From JBLHHI01 sp047614125 (lineage in GTDB: Bacteria; Bacteroidota; Bacteroidia; NS11-12g; UBA9320), in the NCBI GenBank assembly GCA_047614125.1, contig JBLHHI010000023.1, forward strand, positions 1-31,346: a stretch of DNA of 31,346 bases, given 5' to 3'. Below the pieces are notes generated by a model, which saw only the letters and a program-made list of their open reading frames with translations, ran no database searches and was not told the DNA's origin. The number at the start of each line of letters is the position of its first letter. Within the stretch, counting starts at the first letter, position 1. This document shows positions 7,973 through 17,714 of this stretch, one piece after another. The position numbers were made by a program, and so were the translations under genes.

Positions 7973-10900
7973 ATGAAAATCAACAGCATCATAATATTAT
8001 CTATTATGGGTTTGGTCTATGCTGGGTGTATAACCCAAAAAAGCACAAACACCAATGTTTCAAAGAGAATTACATCACACATCTTCGATGAGCTACCTCT
8101 TCAAACTCGAGCCGATTTAGCAATCCAACAAGAATTCAACGCAACAAGGGATCCAGCACTTGGAGATGTGCCAAGGGAGCGCCTTATGTTAGCATACGCT
8201 CAACTTAAAAAAGAGAATGAGAAACAACGTTTAAATAAAGCAGCAATTGCAGGCATCACTTGGAATGAGCGCGGTCCTAAAAACGTAGGTGGAAGAACGC
8301 GGGCCATTGTATTTGATTTAAATGATCCAACCGGTAAAACCGTTTTTGCCGGTTCTGTTGGAGGAGGATTATGGAAAACCACTGACATTTTTGCCTCTGA
8401 AGTAAGCTGGACTCCACTTGGTGACCAATTTGACAACATGGCAATAACAAGCATTGCACAAGATCCTGTTCATCCGGACACATTGTATTTTGGAACCGGA
8501 GAAGGGTATTATAATTCTGATGCCATCAGAGGCGATGGTATATGGAGAAGCCTTGATGGCGGTACAACGTGGTCTCAATTGGGAGCTACCACAGGCAGCG
8601 ATTTTGACTACATTACCAAGATTATTGTTGATAGTGCTCATAATGTATTGGCAACAACTAGAGCTTATAGCAGTTGCGGTTCTGGGGGCATAATGCGCTC
8701 AGCAAATAAAGGTACTTCATGGACTAAAGTGAGCAATGGTGCAGGAATATGTGGAAGAGCCGCGGATATTGAAATGGCTTCAAGTTCAACCTTTTATGCT
8801 TCAGTTGGTATCGGTTTTGCTGACGGCATATATCAATCAACGGATACGGGCAAAACTTGGAGTAGGGTCTATAACGCTACTACAGCAGGAGATGAATATC
8901 GGATTGAACTTGCCTGTGTTCCGGGTTTTCCAGACTTAGTTTATGCCATCTTACAGAAAAGCAACAGCACCATTAAGAAAATGATTAAAACGCATAATGG
9001 GGGTACCAGCTGGGCAACATTAACAAGTGTAAGCTGGCAAGATCAATGCGGAGGTACTCCAAGTTCCGATTTCACGAGAGGACAGGCATTTTACGACCTT
9101 ATTGTAGCCATCGATCCGAATGACACAACCAATGTTTACATTGGTGGGATCGATTTATTCAAAACTACAAACGGGGGAACTTCATGGACTCAAGTTTCCG
9201 CTTGGACGGGTTGTGGATCGTTTCCCAACGTTCACGCCGACCAACACGCAATCGTGTTTAAACCCGGAAATTCCGATACTATGATGTTTGGGAACGACGG
9301 AGGATTGTACCTTGTGAAAAATGGAACATCAGCCACTCCTGGTTTTACAAACGTTGGTTCAAATTATAATACGACCCAATATTATGCTTGTGCTATTCAT
9401 CCCACCGCAGGATCCAATGTCTTTTTAGGAGGAGCCCAAGATAACGGTAGCCAGCAATACGGAACTGCTGGAATTAACACTACTACCCGAGTAACCGGCG
9501 GAGACGGTGCTTTCTGTCATATTGATCAAGATGACCCGAACTACCGATTAACATCGTATGTTTATAATCAATACTGTCACTCTTACGACGCAGGTATTAC
9601 GTGGGCAGAAGATAGCTTTTCTGCTAGCAATGGCTTGTTTATCAATCCCACAGATTACGACAACGATGCCTTCAAGCTCTATTCATCCTACACATCTGGT
9701 CACTATCTTGTTTGGCAAAATCCTAGATCCGGTTCCAGCTCATCAGACGTAAATGCATCGTTTACCGGAACCGTAACAGCTGTGTTTTGTGACCCAAACA
9801 CTTCAAATCGAGTATACTTTGGAACAGATGCCGGTAAAATTTATCGAGTCAATAGCGCTGCTACCTCACCATCGGTAACTGATATTACTGATGGATCGAT
9901 GCCTGATTCATCTACTGTTTCTTGCATCGAGGTTGAAAATGGAGATGCAGATCACATGTTGGCAACTTTCTCAAATTATGGGATTACTAGTGTTTGGGAA
10001 ACCACAAATGGCGGAACAAGTTGGACCGCGGTAGAAGGCGACCTACCGGACATGCCGATAAGATGGTGTATGTTTAGTCCATGGGGTTCTGACAGCGCAC
10101 TGGTGGCAACCGAGCTGGGAGTCTGGACAACAACCAACTTGAATGCTGGCTCAACAGACTGGGAGCCATCAAATACTGGCTTAGCTAATGTTCGGACAGA
10201 TATGTTACAATTTAGAGCTTCCGACTCTGTCATAATCGCAGCTACGCATGGGCGTGGAATATATTCAACAGATTTTTTCTCAAAACGTACTGAACCAAAA
10301 TTTGAAGCGGACAAGACTTCAGCCTTGCCTGGAGAAACCGTACAATTCAGTGACGATAGTTACGGGGCAACAAGCTGGGAATGGGATTTCAATAATGATG
10401 GGAATTATGAATCTACAGATCAAAATCCCACTTATGCCTACGGAGCGGGAGGGTCGTATGCTGTTAAACTCCGAATAAACGGTAGTGGTGGGCCAAGCCT
10501 TACCAAAACAGACTACATCATAGTTCAACCAGCACTGGGCACTCCGTATACCACTTCTGATGGTGGAGATTTTGAGTCGAACCCGTGGCATTTTGGCAGC
10601 GCACTCATTTCAGGGTCATCAAACATATGGGAATTGGGCGCTCCTTCCAATGCAATCTCAAATACTGCCTCCGGTTCAAAAGTTTGGAAAACGGATTTAG
10701 ATGCTGATATTGTTAAAGCAGATTATAGCTGTGCGCTAACCACCCCATCGTTCAATTTTACTGCTTCCGGAACGTATACCCTGTCTTTCAAATATCGTAT
10801 GGAAGTAGCTCACTCTCAAGTGCCGATTGGAGTTTGGGTTGAGTATAGCACGAATGCGGGTTCTAGTTGGACACAGCTCGGTTCAACATCTTCGGGTGGT

Positions 10901-12217
10901 ACTAATTGGTACAATACCTCAGCCTCGCTGGTTGTATCTGGTGGAAACGCATGGTCGCATACAAAGTCTTCCTATACCGCCGCCTCTCACGATGTTTCTA
11001 GCTTAGCTGGAAACGCCGATGTGCGATTCCGAATCATGTTGCTAACAGAAGACGGTTGGTCGATAGGAGGTAATCCCACAGTTGGATACACCGTCGATGG
11101 CTTTGCCATCGACGATTTTGCCATTTCGGGCCCAACAAATGTGGCAAATCCGATTTCCGGAATTGAAACATCAGTGACCTCTCAAACTATTAACATTGGA
11201 ATTGGTGATTCATCCAATTTTTATTCAAGCACAGGTAAATTAATTGCTACAGTAGTTAATCAGAGTGGATCTCACAATTTTGGAGCGACGCTGGTTGAAA
11301 TTGACAACGCCGGTGGCACAACAAGCAATTTCTCTACGAATACTAATGCTGCCAATAAGATTTTATCAAAAACCCTTAAAATAACTCCTACGACAAATAA
11401 TGGTTCCGCCAGTGTTAAAATCTCCATGTATTTCACTGCCGCCGAATTGGCCACATGGAAATCTACGACTGGGCTCTATGCTAAAAACATTCAGTTATTC
11501 AAGACAACAGGATCCATCGGAACATCGAGTATTGGGGACGGGGTATATCCTTCAACTACCATTGTGGATAGCACGTACGGCGGTTCTGGTTTATGTGTTA
11601 CCGGATATTTCAGTAATGGATTTTCTGGAGTTGGTGCCGGAGGGGGGGGTGGCGGTTCTCCTGGTCCATTACCTGTTACTTTACTCGAGTTTAGTGGTGA
11701 AAGAGAAAGCGAAAAAATCTCGCTTTCATGGAAAACAGCCCAAGAACTAAACAATAGCCATTTTGTGATTCTTCGTTCAGTTGATAACGAACCCTTCACA
11801 GAAATAGGGCAGGTTAACGGAAATGGAACATCAAACAATATCATCTCTTACCAATATATTGATACCGACCTTAATGCCATCCAAGCCATCAATTTATGCT
11901 ATCGTCTAAGACAAGTTGACTACGATGGAGCATTTGAAAACAGTGAAATTCTATGTCTGAAGAAGCCCATTGGTATTCCGAATTTTGTGCTCACTCCTAA
12001 CCCAGTTAAAGATGTGTTGGAAATTACTATTAACCCCTGGAAGGTAGATGTGTACGAGGTCGAAATTGTCAATCTCCAAGGTGAGGTTATTAAGACTACC
12101 GCAGTACTTTTCCAAAGCACAACGCTTGACCTGCGATCTTTAAATCCTGGATTATATATTGCTATTTTAAGATCCAACAATGCCAAGGTTAAGGAGGTGA
12201 AATTCATAAAGAACTAG
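7973..12217 (+). CDS. Secreted BNR/sortilin-type propeller protein with PKD and T9SS type A tail
   Basis: About 1414 aa from ATG at 7973; a TTG two codons upstream would add two residues. The N-terminus is a signal peptide ending in VYAGC, which may be a weak lipobox. Residues ~95-760 form one or two BNR/VPS10-like propellers (repeats such as GIWRSLDGGTTWSQLG, DLFKTTNGGTSWTQVS, SVWETTNGGTSWTAVE). Then follow a PKD domain (~772-850, WEWDFNNDGNYES), a MAM/jelly-roll-like module (~865-1060) and a region of unknown fold (~1060-1220). A Gly-rich linker at ~1224 is encoded by a run of 8 G. The C-terminal part is the LPVTLLEFSG...SLSWKTAQELNNSHF domain common before T9SS tails, and a type A tail (~1339-1414: LTPNPVKDVLEI, LNPGLYIAIL). 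Expected to be secreted by T9SS. Such propellers are found in glycosidases and adhesins, but no catalytic site is recognised. Confidence 0.9.
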   Translation: MKINSIIILSIMGLVYAGCITQKSTNTNVSKRITSHIFDELPLQTRADLAIQQEFNATRDPALGDVPRERLMLAYAQLKKENEKQRLNKAAIAGITWNERGPKNVGGRTRAIVFDLNDPTGKTVFAGSVGGGLWKTTDIFASEVSWTPLGDQFDNMAITSIAQDPVHPDTLYFGTGEGYYNSDAIRGDGIWRSLDGGTTWSQLGATTGSDFDYITKIIVDSAHNVLATTRAYSSCGSGGIMRSANKGTSWTKVSNGAGICGRAADIEMASSSTFYASVGIGFADGIYQSTDTGKTWSRVYNATTAGDEYRIELACVPGFPDLVYAILQKSNSTIKKMIKTHNGGTSWATLTSVSWQDQCGGTPSSDFTRGQAFYDLIVAIDPNDTTNVYIGGIDLFKTTNGGTSWTQVSAWTGCGSFPNVHADQHAIVFKPGNSDTMMFGNDGGLYLVKNGTSATPGFTNVGSNYNTTQYYACAIHPTAGSNVFLGGAQDNGSQQYGTAGINTTTRVTGGDGAFCHIDQDDPNYRLTSYVYNQYCHSYDAGITWAEDSFSASNGLFINPTDYDNDAFKLYSSYTSGHYLVWQNPRSGSSSSDVNASFTGTVTAVFCDPNTSNRVYFGTDAGKIYRVNSAATSPSVTDITDGSMPDSSTVSCIEVENGDADHMLATFSNYGITSVWETTNGGTSWTAVEGDLPDMPIRWCMFSPWGSDSALVATELGVWTTTNLNAGSTDWEPSNTGLANVRTDMLQFRASDSVIIAATHGRGIYSTDFFSKRTEPKFEADKTSALPGETVQFSDDSYGATSWEWDFNNDGNYESTDQNPTYAYGAGGSYAVKLRINGSGGPSLTKTDYIIVQPALGTPYTTSDGGDFESNPWHFGSALISGSSNIWELGAPSNAISNTASGSKVWKTDLDADIVKADYSCALTTPSFNFTASGTYTLSFKYRMEVAHSQVPIGVWVEYSTNAGSSWTQLGSTSSGGTNWYNTSASLVVSGGNAWSHTKSSYTAASHDVSSLAGNADVRFRIMLLTEDGWSIGGNPTVGYTVDGFAIDDFAISGPTNVANPISGIETSVTSQTINIGIGDSSNFYSSTGKLIATVVNQSGSHNFGATLVEIDNAGGTTSNFSTNTNAANKILSKTLKITPTTNNGSASVKISMYFTAAELATWKSTTGLYAKNIQLFKTTGSIGTSSIGDGVYPSTTIVDSTYGGSGLCVTGYFSNGFSGVGAGGGGGGSPGPLPVTLLEFSGERESEKISLSWKTAQELNNSHFVILRSVDNEPFTEIGQVNGNGTSNNIISYQYIDTDLNAIQAINLCYRLRQVDYDGAFENSEILCLKKPIGIPNFVLTPNPVKDVLEITINPWKVDVYEVEIVNLQGEVIKTTAVLFQSTTLDLRSLNPGLYIAILRSNNAKVKEVKFIKN
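11642..11649 (+). repeat. Run of eight G inside the BNR protein gene
   Basis: Eight consecutive G lie in the codons for a six-Gly linker, just before the C-terminal T9SS module. A one-base slip would shift the frame and remove the secretion tail. The run is the most slippage-prone site I noticed in the window. Phase variation is possible but not shown. Confidence 0.6.
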
Positions 12218-12232
12218 ACTTTCTAGAAACAC

Positions 12233-12268
12233 AAAAAGGGCGATGATATGAAATCATCGCCCTTTTTT
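12233..12268. terminator. Bidirectional terminator between BNR gene and sucD
   Basis: Perfect 10-bp stem GGGCGATGAT / ATCATCGCCC with a 5-nt loop, flanked by five A on the left and six T on the right. It therefore works in both directions. It lies 15 bp after the stop of the + strand gene and 27 bp after the stop of the convergent sucD gene. Confidence 0.93.
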
Positions 12269-12295
12269 CTTTAGGCACAAACCCAATAATAGTCT

Positions 12296-13165
12296 TTACG
12301 CCAACAATTCAGCCATTCTCTTTCCTATCTCGGCTGGAGAATCAACCACGTGAATTCCACATTCTCGCATGATGGCTTTTTTAGCAGCGGCCGTATCATC
12401 CTTGCCACCAACGATTGCTCCAGCATGGCCCATTCTTCGGCCTTTTGGTGCGGTTTCTCCTGCTATAAAACCTACCACTGGCTTCGTGCCAAATTCTTTT
12501 ATCCATCGAGCAGCATCTGCTTCCATGCTTCCGCCAATTTCTCCAATCATGATGATGCCATCTGTTTCTGGATCTTTCATTAGCAATTCAATGGCTTCCT
12601 TGGTAGAAGTTCCGATGATTGGGTCGCCGCCAATGCCAATGGCCGTGGATTGACCCAAACCTGCCTTTGTAATTTGATCTACAGCTTCGTAGGTTAAGGT
12701 TCCCGATTTAGAAACAATGCCCACTCGGCCCGGAGTGAAAATAAAGCCCGGCATGATGCCAACCTTCGCTTCCCCTGATGTCATAACACCCGGGCAATTA
12801 GGTCCAATCAATCGGCAATCGCGATCAGCCAAATAAGCCTTCACCACAATCATATCTTTGGTTGGAATTCCTTCGGTAATGCAAACAATAACTTTGATGC
12901 CTCCATCGGCGGCCTCCATAATTGCATCAGCAGCAAATGCCGGTGGTACAAAGATGATGCTCACATCGGCTCCGGTTACAGCAACTGCTTCTTCAACGGT
13001 ATTAAAAACGGGCTTGTTAAGATGAGTTTGCCCCCCTTTTCCCGGAGTAACTCCTCCAACTACTTTTGTACCGTATTCGATCATCTGACTTGCATGAAAA
13101 GTTCCTTCACCACCGGTGAATCCTTGTACAATAATTTTAGAATTCTTATTAACCAATACGCTCAT
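12296..13165 (-). CDS. sucD: Succinate-CoA ligase, ADP-forming, alpha subunit
   Basis: Alpha subunit of succinyl-CoA synthetase, which interconverts succinyl-CoA and succinate with phosphorylation of a nucleotide in the TCA cycle. The 289-aa length is that of the family. The CoA-binding Rossmann domain starts with IIVQGFTGGEGTFHASQM (~11-28) and includes GGVTPGKGG. GPNCPGVMTSGEAKVGIMPG (~122) is the family signature, and the phospho-His is in GRRMGHAGAIVGG (~246). The beta-subunit gene sucC is not adjacent; in Bacteroidota the two genes are often apart. A sigma-A promoter with both boxes stands 23 nt upstream of the ATG and a bidirectional terminator follows, so it appears to be a single-gene unit. 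Confidence 0.97.
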   Translation of the reverse strand: MSVLVNKNSKIIVQGFTGGEGTFHASQMIEYGTKVVGGVTPGKGGQTHLNKPVFNTVEEAVAVTGADVSIIFVPPAFAADAIMEAADGGIKVIVCITEGIPTKDMIVVKAYLADRDCRLIGPNCPGVMTSGEAKVGIMPGFIFTPGRVGIVSKSGTLTYEAVDQITKAGLGQSTAIGIGGDPIIGTSTKEAIELLMKDPETDGIIMIGEIGGSMEADAARWIKEFGTKPVVGFIAGETAPKGRRMGHAGAIVGGKDDTAAAKKAIMRECGIHVVDSPAEIGKRMAELLA

Positions 13166-13187
13166 CTCACATCTTTTTAAGGGTTTG

Positions 13188-13218
13188 CAAAAGTAGCCAA
13201 TTGGCTTACCCTTGTCAA
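13188..13218 (-). promoter_or_regulatory. sucD promoter (-33 TTG, -7 TACTTTTG)
   Basis: On the minus strand TTG (13218-13216) is followed 20 nt later by TACTTTTG (13195-13188) and C. This matches the Bacteroidota housekeeping promoter (TTG, 19-21 nt, TAnnTTTG). The start site would be about 15-20 nt before the sucD ATG. Confidence 0.65.
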
Positions 13219-13233
13219 GATAGATTTTAAATC

Positions 13234-16200
13234 TTACCGCATTACCGAAACCATGCCATTAAGTACTTCAAAATGACCGGTTTCTATGTTAATATATCGA
13301 GCCGAAAACGCATACATACCGTTGGGTACTGGCACTCCTTGTACCGTTCCATCCCAATACTCTGCTGTATTCGTTGAATTAAATATCATTCCACCCCAGC
13401 GATCTATGATCATGAGCGAATAGCCTTTAACATCCGGTATGATCCCGTAAATCTTAAACACATCGTTTAAGTTATCGCCGTTAGGGGTAAAAGTGGACGG
13501 AGCGTAAATAAAGAAATCGGCTTTAACTTTTACCGTCTGCAAAATTGTATCCAAACATCCGTTGGCAGCTTCAGCTACCAAGGTAACGTCAAAATCTCCC
13601 GTGGTTAAAAAGGTGTGATTTACATCGTTGCTTGAATAAGACGTTCCATCCGAAATATACCATTTGAAAGTTGCTGCATCGGGAGATGAAATATTCGTAA
13701 ATGTCACACCTGGAAACAAAAGACTCGGGTCTTGCGGGCTGTAACTAAAGTCGGCAACTGGTGCTGCCAAAACTTCAATCTGCGATGGAGTTAAGGCTGT
13801 GTCCTTACAACCTTTATCGGAAGTTCCAATAACTTGAATATCAAAGAATCCTAAACTGGTATACGTATGGGTTGGTGCATTACCAGAGGATGTAGCTCCA
13901 TCTCCAAAGTCCCAATTATATGTATCTATGGTTCCACTTGCAATGGTACACGCATTTACAAAGGTTGGTGTAAAGGGTACGCAACCATCGTACTTGTTGG
14001 CAGAAATTACAATGCTTGGTTTTGGGTCGATCACAATGGTTTTTTGGATCGTATCTCTACAATCATTATTTGAAACAACTTCTAAGATGGCTGTTTTAGA
14101 ACCCACCGTTGCAAAGGTTTCTGATGCCGTAGAACCGGTTGCCATATTGCCAGTTGAAAACAACCAATTTCTTGTAGATATCGACCCTAATGAGATGGTT
14201 GAATTATCCGTGAAAGCAGTTGTTTCTCCTAAACATGTATTTACAAAGTTGAAGTTGGCAACTGGATTAGCATAAACTTCTACATCCTTAGATATCTCAT
14301 GGGTACAATTCTTATCACTAGTAAGTAAGAGTCGCAAGGTAGTGGTTCCGGGAGGCGTAGCCATAATCGAAGGATTTGCAGATGTTGATACTTGCGTACC
14401 ATTCTTGAACCACCTTTGGTTGGATATGACTCCAGGAGAACCAATGCTTGAATTGTTTACGATAACGAAATTAGTGCCCTCGCAAATAGGTGACACTGTG
14501 AAATCGGCAATGGGGTTTGGATAAACAGTTACCGAATCGTAAAAAACAGCTGTACAATTATTCTTAGTTCGAATGATTAGTTCAACTTCAAATTTCCCAA
14601 CCACGGGGTTGGTAATCACAAAAGTATCGAGCGTATTGGTAATGCCATCAGAGGCCCAGTCCCAATTGGTAATGGTGTCGTTATCGAGATTATAAATTCC
14701 ATAAACCTTAGCAGCTTGTCCATCACATATTAATGGATTGCTCATGTCCAAAATTCGTGGATTCTTAATCAATACATTTTTCGAGACAGTATCAGAACAT
14801 CCGGCACCTGAACTGCTTATGAGTGTTACTGACTTCGTGCCTTTAGAAGTATATTTCACTTTTGCTGAATCACCCGTAGCTGTGAAACCATCGCCCAAGG
14901 TCCATGAATTTACGGCAACACTTCCGGATGGAACGCTACTGGTTGCTGTAAATCGAACAGTATCTGAAAGACATCCACCTGAAAAAGTAAAGTCGGCGGT
15001 AACATCAGGGTCTACCACTACCTGCTTAATAATTGTATCATAACAAAACGTATCCTGAACTACAGAAAGTTGGACATCGTAGGTGCCAGCGGTTGTATAA
15101 TTGAATGTTGAACCATAGGTGTTTTTTTCTGTTCCGTCGTGGAAAAGCCAGGCCCAATCATGCAAGATTCCTCCATCAGAAGTGGTTGTATTTGTGAAGT
15201 TCAAATCAAATCCAACGCAGGTGTCTAAATGCGAAAAGCCTAGGTCAAATCGTGGGTACTTTTTAATTGTGTCCTTCACAGAGGCAAAACAGCCACTATC
15301 AGTGGTTGTTGTAAGGGAAATATAGTACACCCCAGAATCTTTATAGAAGTGAGCTGGATGGAAGGCCGTGCTGGAATCACCATCCCCAAAATACCATTTG
15401 TTGCTGGCTATTTTCCCCAATCGAACGGTAGAAGTGTTGTTGAAACGGGCAGAATCCTTAAAACAAACATCGTTGATCGAAATGCCAGCCACTGGATTTG
15501 GACTTATCGTAAGATTGCGAGTCATTGTATCCTTACATTGACGTTCGGTAGTAGTGATCAACGAAACGCTAAACACACCGGAAGTGTCGTAATATTTGCT
15601 GGCATTTGTGGAATATTTTACGCTTTTATCATGGAATTGCCATTGCCGCGACAAGATGGTTTCGTAAGCTGGAACCGTGCTCTTGTCAGTATAAATAACC
15701 GTATTTTTTTCACAAAGTGCGGTAAAGTCAAAGTCGGCCTTTGGTACGTCGTTCACTCGAATATCAAGCAAAGTGGAATCGTACGTTGAGCATCCGTCAA
15801 ACGACACTTTGTGCGTATAAAGTGTCACAACATAATATCCTGTATCTTTATAAGTATGCTTCACCGAGCTTGAAGTGCCTTGAGTACCGTCGCCAAAGTC
15901 CCAAACCCATTTACTCACGGCATATTCCGCATATCCTTCGAATTCAGCATCTTCGCCAATACAGATGGAATTAATATCGTTCGTTGCTTCGGCAGAATTC
16001 GCAAAATCTATCTGTGCTGTTAAATCTTTTACGTTTGCTCCTGCCGCGTAGCCGTAAGATTCGTAACGACCAAAACCATATGCTATTGCTAAGAAACCTT
16101 CTGATGCTGCTAGTGTGTGATTTCCTTTGGTCACGGTAATTTGAGCATACGACAGTGAAGTCTTTTTCTTAACTTTAGTAAAACTTGCTGTGTTGCCATC

Positions 16201-17397
16201 GATTCGAAACGAACCCGTGGCGTTGGTGGGAATGATTACATTAATGTAGTGATCATCAATGTCTTCATACTGAGATGAATATACCGTGATATTCTTAAGG
16301 GTTTGTTCAATGGGGTTGAGAATGGTCATGGATGGATCACCTGTTCCCCCACATTTTTGCGAAACTTGAAATTGCGCAACTGAAATGGGCTTAGAAGCAA
16401 ACATGTACTTAGTTTCCGAAACCGTGTGATAATCTCGGTACTCTCCTGCATCCAGGTAAAAATTATCGGGATTACCGGTTTCGTTGAAAACAACTACGTT
16501 CGTTCCGTCCTGCGACGCCATAATTCTGATCTCGTCGTAGGTTCTGCCTTTAAAAGGTATGGTAACAAACTTAGTACCCCAAGAGGATGTTGGATATAGC
16601 TGCTGATACAAATTGTCATAGGAGGCCAATGATCCTGTTGTATAGCTGCAACTCGTTCCAATAAAACAATTGCTACTTCCAGAGAAGACAGCAACTTTCC
16701 TACAGTTCGAAGCAGAGCCTGTGTCAATTACTTCTATGTGAGTTCCTGTTACATCATCGGTTTCGTTCCCCCCATTTGCTTGAGCTTGGTATACCTCCCC
16801 CTTATCAAGATTAATTTCGTAAGGAGTTCCAGAATTTTTAGTCCCGCTTGATCCTTTAAGGTCAGTGCTAGGGGTAATTCTCACTTTTGTGTCGTCCTGG
16901 CTGGCTATGATCATGAATTGTGAGCGACCAGATCTTGATCGGTGCTTTTGATCGATCGACATAATATAATATTCCTTTCCTGTGGTAGGTGTTGGTAGGC
17001 ACAGGGTTGCATCCGATCGATATTGGTAGTAAATATGAGAATAAACTACAACAGGTTTTGAGGAAGCAACATGAATCCCCTTGCTTTGTTTACAATCAGA
17101 ACAAGCTACATACGCAACGCTATTCGGAATTGCCACCAAAGTCATAGATCCAGCTGTTACCGAAAAGGAAGTTGACCAACTTTGTCCTGGAACAGAAACC
17201 GTTCCTGAAGTATTCGAATCCGAAGTGATGTAGAAAAACATATCGGCACGTGTACCGTCTCCATGATCCATGAATCCAATCCAAAAATCGGTTCCTTTGT
17301 TAGAGGTCTGCGCACTGGCTTGTATGCTTAATGCATATGTTAGGATTATAAAAACAACAACAACAAGGGCTTTCTTAATACTACTTTTAAAAATCAT
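13234..17397 (-). CDS. IgGFc-binding-like N-domain, ten PKD repeats, T9SS type B tail
   Basis: A 1387-aa exported protein. A signal peptide (about 1-30, ending ASAQ) is followed by a domain (~33-465) like the IgGFc-binding protein N-terminal domain: NKGTDFWIGFMDHGDG, VASSKPVVVYSHIYYQ, LPTPTTGKEYYIMSI, TILNPIEQTL. Then come ten PKD-type repeats of about 82 residues centred near 500, 589, 671, 752, 830, 912, 997, 1082, 1164 and 1250. The clear ones have WVWDFGDG, KWYFGDG and NWDFGDG; others have lost part of the motif. Most repeats carry one Cys near the start and one near the end in a C-x-D-T context (CKDTM, CYDTII, CSDTV, CRDTI, CLDTI), which suggests one disulfide per repeat. The type B tail is at ~1297-1387 (FTPNGDNLNDVF, DRWGGMIF, YWDGT, GMYAF). 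The layout recalls SprB-like surface adhesins. Ligand unknown. Confidence 0.9.
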   Translation of the reverse strand: MIFKSSIKKALVVVVFIILTYALSIQASAQTSNKGTDFWIGFMDHGDGTRADMFFYITSDSNTSGTVSVPGQSWSTSFSVTAGSMTLVAIPNSVAYVACSDCKQSKGIHVASSKPVVVYSHIYYQYRSDATLCLPTPTTGKEYYIMSIDQKHRSRSGRSQFMIIASQDDTKVRITPSTDLKGSSGTKNSGTPYEINLDKGEVYQAQANGGNETDDVTGTHIEVIDTGSASNCRKVAVFSGSSNCFIGTSCSYTTGSLASYDNLYQQLYPTSSWGTKFVTIPFKGRTYDEIRIMASQDGTNVVVFNETGNPDNFYLDAGEYRDYHTVSETKYMFASKPISVAQFQVSQKCGGTGDPSMTILNPIEQTLKNITVYSSQYEDIDDHYINVIIPTNATGSFRIDGNTASFTKVKKKTSLSYAQITVTKGNHTLAASEGFLAIAYGFGRYESYGYAAGANVKDLTAQIDFANSAEATNDINSICIGEDAEFEGYAEYAVSKWVWDFGDGTQGTSSSVKHTYKDTGYYVVTLYTHKVSFDGCSTYDSTLLDIRVNDVPKADFDFTALCEKNTVIYTDKSTVPAYETILSRQWQFHDKSVKYSTNASKYYDTSGVFSVSLITTTERQCKDTMTRNLTISPNPVAGISINDVCFKDSARFNNTSTVRLGKIASNKWYFGDGDSSTAFHPAHFYKDSGVYYISLTTTTDSGCFASVKDTIKKYPRFDLGFSHLDTCVGFDLNFTNTTTSDGGILHDWAWLFHDGTEKNTYGSTFNYTTAGTYDVQLSVVQDTFCYDTIIKQVVVDPDVTADFTFSGGCLSDTVRFTATSSVPSGSVAVNSWTLGDGFTATGDSAKVKYTSKGTKSVTLISSSGAGCSDTVSKNVLIKNPRILDMSNPLICDGQAAKVYGIYNLDNDTITNWDWASDGITNTLDTFVITNPVVGKFEVELIIRTKNNCTAVFYDSVTVYPNPIADFTVSPICEGTNFVIVNNSSIGSPGVISNQRWFKNGTQVSTSANPSIMATPPGTTTLRLLLTSDKNCTHEISKDVEVYANPVANFNFVNTCLGETTAFTDNSTISLGSISTRNWLFSTGNMATGSTASETFATVGSKTAILEVVSNNDCRDTIQKTIVIDPKPSIVISANKYDGCVPFTPTFVNACTIASGTIDTYNWDFGDGATSSGNAPTHTYTSLGFFDIQVIGTSDKGCKDTALTPSQIEVLAAPVADFSYSPQDPSLLFPGVTFTNISSPDAATFKWYISDGTSYSSNDVNHTFLTTGDFDVTLVAEAANGCLDTILQTVKVKADFFIYAPSTFTPNGDNLNDVFKIYGIIPDVKGYSLMIIDRWGGMIFNSTNTAEYWDGTVQGVPVPNGMYAFSARYINIETGHFEVLNGMVSVMR

Positions 17398-17714
17398 AAC
17401 TACTACATTTTTGATGTGATACTTTCAATTTCACACATACAACTCCACTTGGCCTGGAATTGTACTCCAAAACACTTTACTTTTTACTCTCAACCCCGTA
17501 AAACAAATCTTACGTAGGAACCCAAAAATAAAGAATTCATTTGTAAAATTAATGTAAGAACTTGATTGTATGTTGCTCTTATTCAGCGCATTGCATTCCT
17601 TCTTGCCAGAATGTAAAACTAAATCGCAATATATTCACAATTTTTAGCCGCTGATGAACGGCTTTCTCCAGAAAATCTTATCGCAGTTTGCTTCGAACAT
17701 CTTCGAGGCACATC
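17398..17714. other. Spacer with no gene
   Basis: No coding sequence recognised. On the minus strand TATTTTTG at 17530-17523 matches the -7 motif and could serve the PKD gene starting at 17397, though it would leave a leader of about 120 nt and lacks a -33 TTG. A small hairpin AGCCG/CGGCT with an 8-nt loop lies at 17646-17663. It is followed on the minus strand by A and not T, so it is a poor terminator for the YqeY gene. Confidence 0.4.

Noticed and set aside
11491..11844. 117-aa minus-strand frame with a run of Pro
   Set aside because: Antisense of the Gly linker of the BNR protein; the Pro run is the complement of the G tract.
12189..12200. Perfect Shine-Dalgarno-like TTAAGGAGGTGA
   Set aside because: It is the codons for VKEV near the end of the BNR gene. 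No start codon follows before the terminator, and Bacteroidota seldom use such sites.
15349..15789. 146-aa plus-strand reading frame
   Set aside because: Antisense to the ten-PKD gene; repeat composition keeps the opposite frame open. No family resemblance, start context or promoter.
13500..15950. Tandem DNA repeat or CRISPR-like array in the PKD gene
   Set aside because: The ~82-aa repeats are conserved only at protein level. There is no identical DNA repeat with spacers, and no cas gene.
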